This document shows positions 1-5,786 of a stretch of DNA of 10,317 bases, in pieces. The position numbers were made by a program, and so were the translations under genes. Numbering within the stretch: the first letter of the stretch is position 1; each line of letters begins with the position of its first letter. Source of the DNA: Thermodesulfovibrionia bacterium (GTDB lineage Bacteria; Nitrospirota; Thermodesulfovibrionia; UBA6902); NCBI GenBank assembly GCA_947258735.1, contig CAMYJJ010000093.1:1-10317 (forward strand), in the 5' to 3' direction. A model generated the notes under the pieces. It was not told the DNA's origin, searched no databases, and worked only from the letters and a program-made list of their open reading frames with translations.

Positions 1-115
1 ATGAAAAAACGGCATTGGCAAAGATTGCTGGTAGCTTATAAAAAGGAGAAGTTAAAACAACATAAAGCTTCTCTAATGAGGAACTGTTGTGCTTGACATG
101 TGCTCTCTATATGGG

Positions 116-147
116 AGACTGGATACCGGATCCAGTCCGGTATGACA
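116..147. repeat. Partial REP/MITE-like element with perfect hairpin
   Basis: The stretch contains GACTGGAT (117-124) and its exact reverse complement ATCCAGTC (130-137) around a 5-nt loop. It ends in GGTATGACA, the same kind of terminus as the larger repeats at 6370-6503 and 7147-7277, and GACTGGAT resembles the GACTGGATTC inside those elements. It looks like one half of an element of that family. It lies just past the 3' end of the minus-strand TrmB-family gene and could fold in that transcript, but no T-run follows, so I do not call it a terminator. The rest of 1-185 shows nothing I can support. Confidence 0.6.
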
Positions 148-185
148 GCTAAAAATGCTTAATGCAGATTCTCATTACCCGGCAC

Positions 186-989
186 CTACAATGGAATATC
201 ATCACTATACACGTCCCGCAGCTTTTCAAAATTATCACCGAACCTGGCCTTTAACAGAGGAGCAAACCTTCGTGCCGTCTTTATAAAATATATGTCATGT
301 CGTATGTATTCTTCAGCCATCAGGACAAACCCCTCATTCATGCTCCAGATCAAATCAAGGTTTCTCTCCGACACCTTCCCGAGCATGGCCTCTTTTGAAT
401 CTGCAACCATTGCAAATCCCCTTGAATCCTTTTCCATAAATATGGAACCCTCTATAGGATGCTTATATACCTGTCCGACTTTTACATTGGTCGCACCATA
501 ATGTAATATGGCGATCTTTACCCCTCTTTCCTCTGCCTTCTCCATGTACTCAATAAGAGGTATCATCTCTTCAGACCAGAGCTGTAATAGCAGGGTGGAC
601 TCAGAAGTACTGATCATTCTGCGTGCCTTGATCAGGAGACTGTCATACTCCCTGATATGCCATGTGTACGTCGTGTCAATACCGGTTTTCAGATCAGACA
701 ATTCACTGTTCAGCGTCTCAAGGCTTTCCTCCATATCAGACCGGTAGTTGCTGATGAATTCATCAGGCGGCAGAGGCACAAATCCTTTTGACCGCTCACC
801 ATGAATGGGCTGTGCCATAAACCTGTTCTGAAGTTTTCTCATGACCTCATATATCTTTGAGCTGGGAATGCCGGATTTCTTGGCGATTTCATAGGCAGAT
901 AAGGGATTTTCACTTAAAAGTGCAGTATAGGCCCGGGCCTCATTTTCCGATAACCCAAGGTGCATCAGGTATGTAACCGCCTTATTCAT
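186..989 (-). CDS. TrmB-family transcriptional regulator
   Basis: This 267-aa protein has the TrmB family layout. Residues about 1-70 form a winged helix-turn-helix: the N-terminus MNKAVTYLMHLGLSENEARA is typical of the family, and SAYEIAKKSGIPSSKIYEVM (31-50) holds the recognition helix. Residues about 80-105 are acidic and probably helical, a likely dimerisation linker. Residues about 110-267 resemble the phospholipase-D-like sensor domain of TrmB proteins, with the strand-helix pattern STLLLQLWSEEMIPLIEYME (131-150) and VKIAILHYG (157-165). Family members bind sugars or other small ligands and repress or activate transport and metabolic genes; TrmB is best known in archaea but also occurs in bacteria. 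The ligand and targets cannot be told from this window. The gene stands alone. ATG is at 989-987 with no clear SD. A near-palindrome lies 10-23 bp upstream and may be its own operator. Confidence 0.87.
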   Translation of the reverse strand: MNKAVTYLMHLGLSENEARAYTALLSENPLSAYEIAKKSGIPSSKIYEVMRKLQNRFMAQPIHGERSKGFVPLPPDEFISNYRSDMEESLETLNSELSDLKTGIDTTYTWHIREYDSLLIKARRMISTSESTLLLQLWSEEMIPLIEYMEKAEERGVKIAILHYGATNVKVGQVYKHPIEGSIFMEKDSRGFAMVADSKEAMLGKVSERNLDLIWSMNEGFVLMAEEYIRHDIYFIKTARRFAPLLKARFGDNFEKLRDVYSDDIPL

Positions 990-998
990 CCATCATTA

Positions 999-1012
999 AC
1001 TACCATAGTAGT
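999..1012. promoter_or_regulatory. Candidate operator palindrome upstream of the TrmB-family gene
   Basis: ACTAC (999-1003) and GTAGT (1008-1012) form an inverted repeat around a 4-bp centre, 10 bp upstream of the regulator's start codon. On the minus strand a perfect TTGACA (complement of 1020-1025) lies beyond it. A weaker GTTAAT (complement of 994-999) could serve as a -10 at 19-bp spacing, which would place transcription start almost on the ATG. The palindrome would then lie within the promoter, as expected for an autorepressor. The symmetry is seen directly; the function is inferred. Confidence 0.35.
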
Positions 1013-1080
1013 CAATTATTGTCAAGAAAATTTCATTTTGATATTCTCGAAAGTTGCTATCTGTTGAGGGAATTATAGCT

Positions 1081-1154
1081 TGTCACCCTGAATTTATTTC
1101 AGGGTCTCACAACACATTGTAAACATGAGATTCTGAAAAAAGTTCTGAATGACA
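1081..1154. repeat. TGTCAC...ATGACA intergenic repeat, copy 1
   Basis: This 74-bp element shares its architecture with the one at 4990-5081. It begins TGTCACCCTGAA, then has TTTATTTCAGGGTCTCA, a variable middle, AGATTCTGAA and a terminal GAATGACA. ACCCTGAA (1085-1092) pairs perfectly with TTCAGGGT (1098-1105), giving a strong hairpin, and the 3' part can form a weaker second hairpin. It sits between two minus-strand genes. This is the style of dispersed REP/MITE-like elements common in environmental bacterial genomes. I see no transposase. The rest of 990-1253 has no gene I can support. Confidence 0.75.
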
Positions 1155-1253
1155 ACTCGTGCGGTATATCAGGTTACATTTAACCAGAGGACGACTAATA
1201 AGCGACGGTAGATTTCAGGATGATTCCATTATATTAATTATTGATTGGATCGA

Positions 1254-1610
1254 TCAGCACTCCATTGCGGATTGATGCATTTCCATATAGTCTATGATGC
1301 GCTCGGGACTGCATGATATGCACATATCTATTCCCTGAATTATCTGCATATCTTCACATAACATATATGCACGCTTCAGCTCATGGTCTTTGATTTTAGT
1401 AATGACCAGGTCTTTCGGTCTTACATAAGTCTTCCCGCAGCTGAGACAGAGCCATATAAAATTCTCTTTTGCTATATCAATACACTCAGAGCAGACAAAT
1501 ATGATAATATCTTCGGCTACCTCTACATTCACAGTTGTGTACACTTCATTACATATATTGCATTTTCCATATTCGTGGTCCATCTCGCATCCTCCTCTTG
1601 TGTTAGCCAT
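1254..1610 (-). CDS. Small four-CxxC putative zinc-binding protein
   Basis: I do not recognise a named family. The 118-aa product has four CxxC knuckles: C17-C20, C40-C43, C55-C58 and C97-C100, plus isolated cysteines at 8, 85 and 118. The even pairing suggests two zinc-ribbon-like sites, one from the first two knuckles and one from the last two, with a charged helical stretch (about 68-90) between. There is no signal peptide or membrane segment, so it is probably cytoplasmic. Two starts are possible, each with a good SD: ATG at 1610 with AGGAGG (complement of 1621-1626) 10 nt upstream, and ATG at 1583 with AGGAGG (complement of 1591-1596) 7 nt upstream. The second gives 109 aa and keeps all four knuckles, and the extra N-terminal residues partly just read through its SD. 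The gene is divergent from htpX. A regulator, adaptor or metal-handling role is possible, but nothing here decides it. Confidence 0.7.
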   Translation of the reverse strand: MANTRGGCEMDHEYGKCNICNEVYTTVNVEVAEDIIIFVCSECIDIAKENFIWLCLSCGKTYVRPKDLVITKIKDHELKRAYMLCEDMQIIQGIDMCISCSPERIIDYMEMHQSAMEC

Positions 1611-1691
1611 ATAAATGTCTCCTCCTGTTTATGTTATCGGCATTTAGCTTTTACGCCTTAACATGCACCACCCCATCTGGCACATAACATA

Positions 1692-1718
1692 CTGATAGTA
1701 TTAAGAAACCGTTATAAT
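1692..1718 (+). promoter_or_regulatory. Candidate sigma70-like promoter for htpX
   Basis: TATAAT at 1713-1718 is a perfect -10 hexamer in the divergent intergenic region, with CTGATA (1692-1697, four of six matches to TTGACA) 15 bp upstream. A second possibility closer to the gene is TAAAAT (1762-1767) with TTGCTT (1738-1743) at 18-bp spacing. Either would give an untranslated leader ending in the strong htpX ribosome-binding site at 1788-1792. I see no obvious heat-shock-type element. Confidence 0.3.
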
Positions 1719-1802
1719 TCATACTTTTTTCACAAGATTGCTTTTAAAATAATGCGTTAGGTAAAATAATTGCAGCAATATAAATCCGGAGGTAATTTAT
1801 TT

Positions 1803-2636
1803 ATGAATACATTGAAAACAGCCGTCCTGATGGTAGGACTTACCATGGTCCTTGTATGGGCCGGAGCAGCATTTGGCGGTCAGTCAGGAATGACGATTGC
1901 CCTGATCATCGCCCTTGCAATGAATGGTTTCAGTTACTGGTTCAGTGACAAAATCGTACTTAAAATGTATAAGGCGCAGGAAGTAAGTGAATCAGAGGCG
2001 CCTGAACTGCATGCAATAGTCAGAAGGCTTTCGCAGAGAGCAGAACTGCCTATGCCAAAGGTGTATATCATGAACCAGGACCAGCCGAATGCATTTGCTA
2101 CCGGCAGAAATCCATCTCATGCAGCAGTTGCTGTCACCACCGGCATTATGCGTATCCTTGACAGGGAAGAGCTTGAAGGCGTCATCGGACATGAACTCTC
2201 TCATATAAAACATCGCGACATCCTGATCGGTACTGTCGCAGCTACCGTTGCAGCCGCCATCAGTTATCTGGCTCATATGGCACAGTGGGCAATGATATTC
2301 GGAGGCCGTGATGATGATGATGGTAATCCCCTTATTGCGATTGTGATGATGATTGTTGCACCAATCGCAGCAATGCTCATACAGATGGCAATTTCCCGAT
2401 CAAGAGAATATGCAGCTGATGCAGGAGGTGCACGGATCGCCGGTAACCCCTATCCCCTTGCCAGTGCCCTGAAAAAGCTCCATTCGGCCTCTCATTCCGT
2501 ACCCATGAAGGCAGAGCCGGCAACGGCCCATATGTTTATTGTGAGCCCGCTCTTTGGCGGAGGCTTTAGCAAACTGTTCAGCACCCATCCCCCAATGGAG
2601 GAGAGGGTTGCACGGCTTAAAGGAATGACACGGTAG
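1803..2636 (+). CDS. htpX: Membrane zinc metalloprotease HtpX (M48 family)
   Basis: HtpX is an inner-membrane endopeptidase that helps degrade misfolded or damaged membrane proteins alongside FtsH. The 277-aa product has two N-terminal hydrophobic segments (about 5-23 and 30-48). The HELSH zinc motif has H130, E131 and H134, followed by KHRDIL, and the distal glutamate ligand is E202 in [13 protein letters not shown]. Two more hydrophobic segments (about 143-163 and 176-197) lie between the zinc motifs. The C-terminus has the family's [14 protein letters not shown] signature. I place the start at ATG 1803 because it is preceded by GGAGG (1788-1792) with 10-nt spacing and gives the usual MNTLKTA-type N-terminus. 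An upstream in-frame TTG at 1770 would add 11 residues that overlap this SD and is unlikely. Length and motifs are normal, so the enzyme should be active. The gene appears monocistronic, with a hairpin 30 bp after the stop. Confidence 0.96.
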   Translation: MNTLKTAVLMVGLTMVLVWAGAAFGGQSGMTIALIIALAMNGFSYWFSDKIVLKMYKAQEVSESEAPELHAIVRRLSQRAELPMPKVYIMNQDQPNAFATGRNPSHAAVAVTTGIMRILDREELEGVIGHELSHIKHRDILIGTVAATVAAAISYLAHMAQWAMIFGGRDDDDGNPLIAIVMMIVAPIAAMLIQMAISRSREYAADAGGARIAGNPYPLASALKKLHSASHSVPMKAEPATAHMFIVSPLFGGGFSKLFSTHPPMEERVARLKGMTR

Positions 2637-2665
2637 GTTCATTGTAATATGAATTCAATATGTAG

Positions 2666-2689
2666 GGGCGAACTGCGGTTCGCCCTTTT
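2666..2689 (+). terminator. Rho-independent terminator-like hairpin after htpX
   Basis: GGGCGAAC (2666-2673) pairs perfectly with GTTCGCCC (2678-2685) around a 4-nt TGCG loop, and TTTT (2686-2689) follows. The position just after the htpX stop fits an intrinsic terminator. The sequence (TGTAGGGGCGAAC, hairpin, GTTCGCCC) also resembles a REP-like repeat dispersed in many bacterial genomes, so it may be a repeat acting as a terminator. Confidence 0.6.
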
Positions 2690-2724
2690 CATTTGTGTTG
2701 GAATATTTCAGAATTCATATTTTG

Positions 2725-2730
2725 TATACT
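2725..2730 (+). promoter_or_regulatory. Candidate -10 element very close to the mqnE start
   Basis: TATACT matches five of six bases of the -10 consensus and ends only 5 bp before the mqnE ATG. No SD is visible in the bases before that ATG. If this hexamer is used, transcription would start at or next to the start codon, giving a leaderless or near-leaderless mRNA. No good -35 is present at 17 bp. An alternative pair, TTGTGT (2693-2698) and CATATT (2716-2721) at 17-bp spacing, would still leave a leader of only about 8 nt. Confidence 0.3.
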
Positions 2731-2735
2731 AGTCC

Positions 2736-3860
2736 ATGTCTTTAAATAAAATTGAAAGAAAAATATTGTCCGGCAAACGACTTACCCCTGAAGACGGCAT
2801 GGTACTCTATGCAAGTGATGATATATTTACGTTGGGAAGGCTTGCCAACCACGTAGCTGAACAAAAAAACAGCAGCAATGTCTATTTCGTAAAAAACCAT
2901 CATATCAATCCTACCAATATTTGTGTAAACAGATGCAAATTCTGCGCCTTCAGCAAATCCAAAGGCGACAAGGGCGCGTACGAACTGACCATTAAGCAGA
3001 TCGTAAAGAAACTGGGGAAGCAGATAGGCACAGAGGCACAGAGGCACAAAGGCACAAAGACCGGACGACGGACGACGGACAACGGTTCACGATCGTTTTC
3101 TGAAGTCCATATCGTAGGGGGCCTCCACCCCGACTGGTCATTTGAATTTTATCTTGAGATGTTAAGAGCAATCAAGAAAGCTCTTCCCTCTCTGCATATC
3201 AAGGCATTTACCGCTGTTGAGATAGATTATTTTTCAAAATTAAGCGGACTCTCTTTAATGAGCACCCTGACGTCGCTTAAAGAAGCCGGGCTGGAATCAA
3301 TGCCGGGAGGAGGCGCCGAGATATTCAATACAAGAGTGAGAAATAAAATATGCCCTGAAAAGATTAATGGCAGCCGCTGGCTTAAAGTAATTGAGACCGC
3401 ACATAAGACAGGAATCAGGACAAATGCCACCATGCTGTACGGGCATCTTGAAAAGCATACACACAGAATCGAGCATATGATAAAACTCCGCGATCTCCAG
3501 GACCGGACAGAAGGGTTTCAGGCCTTCATCCCCCTGGCATTTCACCCCTTGAATACCAATATTGAAGGGGCTCGATACACATCAGCGATTGATGATCTTA
3601 AAACAATCGCAATATCAAGACTTATGCTGGACAACTTCCCTCATATAAAAGCCTACTGGGTCATGCTCGGTGAAAAAATCGCCCAGCTCGCCCTAAAATT
3701 CGGGGCTGATGATCTTGACGGGACTATCATCGAAGAAAAAATTACCCGCTCAGCAGGCAGACTGGCTGCCAATGCAATGACAAGGGATGAACTGGTTAAT
3801 CTCATTGAGAAAGCCGGTAAAATCCCGGTTGAGAGAGATTCTTTTTATAACGCGGTCTAA
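2736..3860 (+). CDS. mqnE: Aminodeoxyfutalosine synthase MqnE (radical SAM)
   Basis: MqnE joins the adenosyl radical of S-adenosylmethionine to 3-[(1-carboxyvinyl)oxy]benzoate, giving 6-amino-6-deoxyfutalosine, an early step of the futalosine route to menaquinone. The 374-aa product has the radical SAM cluster motif C63-x3-C67-x2-C70 within INPTNICVNRCKFCAF. Other family hallmarks are VHIVGGLHPDW (124-134), KAFTAVEIDYF, PGGGAEIF, ATMLYGH, FIPLAFHP, MLDNFPHIKAYWVMLGEK and DDLDGTIIEEKI; these separate it from MqnC. Residues about 96-119 are foreign to the family: they are translated from two tandem-repeat tracts (3026-3083) and interrupt the stretch before the VHIVGG strand without breaking the frame. 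All visible catalytic motifs remain. The ATG at 2736 has no clear SD and may be on a very short leader. mqnC follows after 4 bp, so the two are probably cotranscribed. Confidence 0.94.
   Translation: MSLNKIERKILSGKRLTPEDGMVLYASDDIFTLGRLANHVAEQKNSSNVYFVKNHHINPTNICVNRCKFCAFSKSKGDKGAYELTIKQIVKKLGKQIGTEAQRHKGTKTGRRTTDNGSRSFSEVHIVGGLHPDWSFEFYLEMLRAIKKALPSLHIKAFTAVEIDYFSKLSGLSLMSTLTSLKEAGLESMPGGGAEIFNTRVRNKICPEKINGSRWLKVIETAHKTGIRTNATMLYGHLEKHTHRIEHMIKLRDLQDRTEGFQAFIPLAFHPLNTNIEGARYTSAIDDLKTIAISRLMLDNFPHIKAYWVMLGEKIAQLALKFGADDLDGTIIEEKITRSAGRLAANAMTRDELVNLIEKAGKIPVERDSFYNAV
3026..3083. repeat. Tandem-repeat insertion inside mqnE
   Basis: Four 8-bp units lie end to end: AGGCACAG twice (3026-3041) and AGGCACAA twice (3042-3057). 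Five bases later come three 7-bp units: GGACGAC twice (3063-3076) and GGACAAC (3077-3083). The tracts encode the polar, basic segment at about residues 96-119 of MqnE, which the family normally lacks, estimated from remembered homologues as a net gain of about 20 residues. Neither unit length is a multiple of three, so a change of one unit in either tract would shift the frame. Confidence 0.85.
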
Positions 3861-3864
3861 TTAA

Positions 3865-4983
3865 TTGAAACAGAAATCAACATTAACAAAGAAGACACGC
3901 ACCAGTCCCCGTATTACCAAACGGGAGGGGCTGTCACTTCTTAATAACGCTGACCTGCTCGGCCTTGGCATGATGGCAGATGACTTAAGAAAGAAGCTCC
4001 ATAGTGACAATAATGTGTCATTTATCATTGACCGGAATATTAACTATACAAACGTCTGCATTAATCAATGCAAGTTCTGTGCGTTCTACAGGGAAAAGGA
4101 TGATCCTGATGCTTACATATTAAGTAAGCGCAAGCTCTTTAACAAAATCAGGGAGACAATCAAATGCGGTGGCACCCAGATTCTCATTCAGGGAGGGCTG
4201 CACCCTGATCTTGGTGTTGATTATTATATTGACCTGCTTACATCAATAAAATTTAAATTTGATATTCATGTGCATGGATTTTCCCCTCCTGAAATTTATT
4301 ACATGGCAGACAAGGCCGGGTATACCCTTAAAAAAACGATACGGCTTTTACAGAAGGCCGGCCTCGATTCCATACCCGGAGGTGGAGCAGAAATCCTGTC
4401 CGACAGGATCAGGGAGATACTAAGTCCGAAAAAGATAGGTTCCAGACAATGGCTCAAGGTCATGGAAGAGGCCCATAAGCTCGGGATGAAGACAACGGCC
4501 ACCATGATGTTCGGCAGTGTAGAAGGCCCGCAGGATATCATCGAACACCTTGATGCGATCAGAAAACTGCAGGACAAAACCGGCGGCTTTACCGCGTTTA
4601 TCCCCTGGAGCTTTCAACCCGGCAACACAGAGTTCGGAGTCAGGAGTCAGGAGTCAGGGTCAAAACCCAAAACTCAAAACTCAAAACTCCAAACCGCCAC
4701 CGGCGTTGAGTACCTTCGCGTCCTTGCCCTGTCACGAGTGTATCTCGATAATATCCCGAACATCCAGGCATCATGGGTTACACAGGGGCTAAAAATGGCA
4801 CAGGTCGCGTTAAGGTTTGGTGCCAATGACTTTGGCTCAACCATGCTGGAAGAGAACGTTGTCGCCGCAGCCGGAGTAACGTGCCTGGTTACTGTCGATG
4901 ATATTATAGGCGCCATAAAAAGCTCAGGATTTAAACCTGCGCAGCGGGATATGTATTACAATATTATTACAGATAAGTTTTAA
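3865..4983 (+). CDS. mqnC: Dehypoxanthine futalosine cyclase MqnC (radical SAM)
   Basis: MqnC is the second radical SAM enzyme of the futalosine pathway. It cyclises dehypoxanthine futalosine to the spiro intermediate cyclic dehypoxanthinyl futalosine on the way to menaquinone. The 372-aa product has the cluster motif C65-x3-C69-x2-C72 in NYTNVCINQCKFCAFYR. Cyclase-type signatures follow: ILIQGGLHPDL (106-116), HGFSPPEI (137-144), LDSIPGGGAEIL (167-178), TTATMMFG, FTAFIPWSFQP (242-252), DNIPNIQASWVTQG and GANDFGSTMLEENVV. Residues about 258-279 come from a tandem-repeat tract (4636-4694) between QPGNTEFG and the VEYLRVLALSR helix. The start is TTG at 3865, 4 bp after the mqnE stop, with no clear SD and no in-frame ATG before the conserved region, so translation may be coupled to mqnE. 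The first 15 or so residues are basic and not conserved. Confidence 0.94.
   Translation: MKQKSTLTKKTRTSPRITKREGLSLLNNADLLGLGMMADDLRKKLHSDNNVSFIIDRNINYTNVCINQCKFCAFYREKDDPDAYILSKRKLFNKIRETIKCGGTQILIQGGLHPDLGVDYYIDLLTSIKFKFDIHVHGFSPPEIYYMADKAGYTLKKTIRLLQKAGLDSIPGGGAEILSDRIREILSPKKIGSRQWLKVMEEAHKLGMKTTATMMFGSVEGPQDIIEHLDAIRKLQDKTGGFTAFIPWSFQPGNTEFGVRSQESGSKPKTQNSKLQTATGVEYLRVLALSRVYLDNIPNIQASWVTQGLKMAQVALRFGANDFGSTMLEENVVAAAGVTCLVTVDDIIGAIKSSGFKPAQRDMYYNIITDKF
4636..4694. repeat. Heptamer tandem-repeat insertion inside mqnC
   Basis: Three exact copies of GGAGTCA (4636-4656) are followed by GGG and then five heptamers of the TCAAAAC type (4660-4694): TCAAAAC, CCAAAAC, TCAAAAC, TCAAAAC, TCCAAAC. 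They encode a Ser/Gln/Lys/Thr-rich segment in the loop after the FTAFIPWSFQP motif. The reading frame stays open. The heptamer habit recalls the short tandemly repeated repetitive (STRR) sequences of filamentous cyanobacteria, though the units differ. Confidence 0.87.
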
Positions 4984-4989
4984 ATTTTT

Positions 4990-5081
4990 TGTCACCCTGA
5001 ACCTGCCTGCCGGTAGGCAAGTTTATTTCAGGGTCTCATGGTAATTGCATAATCAGATTCTGAAACGAGTTTAGAATGACA
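4990..5081. repeat. TGTCAC...ATGACA intergenic repeat, copy 2
   Basis: This 92-bp relative of the element at 1081-1154 has the same ends and the same blocks (ACCCTGAA, TTTATTTCAGGGTCTCA, AGATTCTGAA, GAATGACA). Its longer centre contains a nested hairpin, TGCCT (5004-5008) with AGGCA (5015-5019). The outer stem ACCCTGAA (4994-5001) pairs with TTCAGGGT (5027-5034). A run of six T precedes it, directly after the mqnC stop, so on the minus strand the hairpin would be followed by an A-rich tract in the template sense. Its last six bases contain the start codon of the next gene. Confidence 0.78.
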
Positions 5082-5786
5082 GTTAAAATCCCTCAATATC
5101 TATTTTCATTATGTTTATTTTTATTATTTACATGCCCAACCTATGCCGGCATTACTGCATTTGATGCCGTAACAACAGTCAAGGCGCCCATCAAACTTAT
5201 GGCGCTGACCAAGGGAAGGTTTTTCTCTGAAGGCGGCAAACTCGTTGAGTTCCATGTTGATGAGAAACATATTGGCACGAGCATGAGCGGGGGTGACGGA
5301 TACGCCTTTTTGAAGTATACACCTCAATCAAAAGGTCTGAAAAAAATTAAGCTCAAGCTTGCAGAGGGTTCTGACGAAGCACTGCTCCTTGTGACAGACA
5401 AAAAAGATAATGTCATTATTATTGCTATTGAGGCAGGCCTGTTTGAGTCTCCCGTTTCATTTAACCCTGCTAAAGGGGCAAGGGAAGCTATCGATAAACT
5501 TATCAAAAAATACAGGATCATTTACCTGACTTCAATCATAGGCATTAAGCAGTCAAAGAAATGGTTACAGGACAATAAGCTGCATGAATCCATTGTTTTT
5601 CAATGGACCGGGAACAGTCTTATCAAGGACCTCAGGGAGAAAGACATCAATATGTATGCAGTGATAGGTAATCCTGAAATGCTTGCTGAGTTTGAAGACA
5701 CCAGGAAATTCAGCTTTAAAGATATGGAAGAGGCTGTCGTAGTGGAAAGCTGGGAGGATCTTGCAGAACAATTAATGAAGAAATAA
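5076..5786 (+). CDS. Secreted protein with Ig-like and degenerate HAD-like domains
   Basis: The 236-aa product begins with a signal peptide: a short basic n-region, a hydrophobic core at about 8-19 (LFSLCLFLLF) and a likely signal peptidase I site after TYA (24). The mature protein should be periplasmic or outside the cell. Residues about 30-107 look like a beta-rich Ig-like module (GGKLVEFHVDEKHIGTSMSG). Residues about 112-236 follow a HAD-like order: IIIAIEAGLFE (114-124) where the catalytic DxD loop should be, YLTS (150-153) as motif II, then a lysine and VIGNPEML (196-203) near motifs III/IV. The first loop reads A117-I-E119, so the nucleophile aspartate is missing and phosphatase activity is doubtful. 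ATG 5076 lies inside the end of the repeat at 4990-5081 with no SD. No other in-frame ATG would keep the signal peptide. The domain calls rest on pattern memory. Confidence 0.65.
   Translation: MTVKIPQYLFSLCLFLLFTCPTYAGITAFDAVTTVKAPIKLMALTKGRFFSEGGKLVEFHVDEKHIGTSMSGGDGYAFLKYTPQSKGLKKIKLKLAEGSDEALLLVTDKKDNVIIIAIEAGLFESPVSFNPAKGAREAIDKLIKKYRIIYLTSIIGIKQSKKWLQDNKLHESIVFQWTGNSLIKDLREKDINMYAVIGNPEMLAEFEDTRKFSFKDMEEAVVVESWEDLAEQLMKK

Noticed and set aside
1..96. Short open frame of 31 codons starting at the first base (MKKRHWQRLLVAYKK...), ending TGA at 94-96.
   Set aside because: It may be the tail of an upstream gene or chance. There is no recognisable motif, the upstream context is missing, and 31 codons is too little to support a gene.
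1770..1802. Upstream TTG start for htpX adding 11 residues.
   Set aside because: The added residues overlap the strong SD at 1788-1792, and ATG 1803 gives the family-typical N-terminus.
3026..3083. The tandem units as a CRISPR array.
   Set aside because: Units are 7-8 bp with no unique spacers, so this is a microsatellite-type tract, not a repeat-spacer array.
4550..4792. Plus-strand frame of 80 codons within mqnC.
   Set aside because: It is an alternative frame through the mqnC heptamer tract, and conserved MqnC motifs continue in the main frame on both sides.
4984..5040. The T-run and hairpin after mqnC as a classic plus-strand intrinsic terminator.
   Set aside because: The T-run lies before the hairpin rather than after it, which is the wrong order for plus-strand termination; the structure is part of the repeat element.
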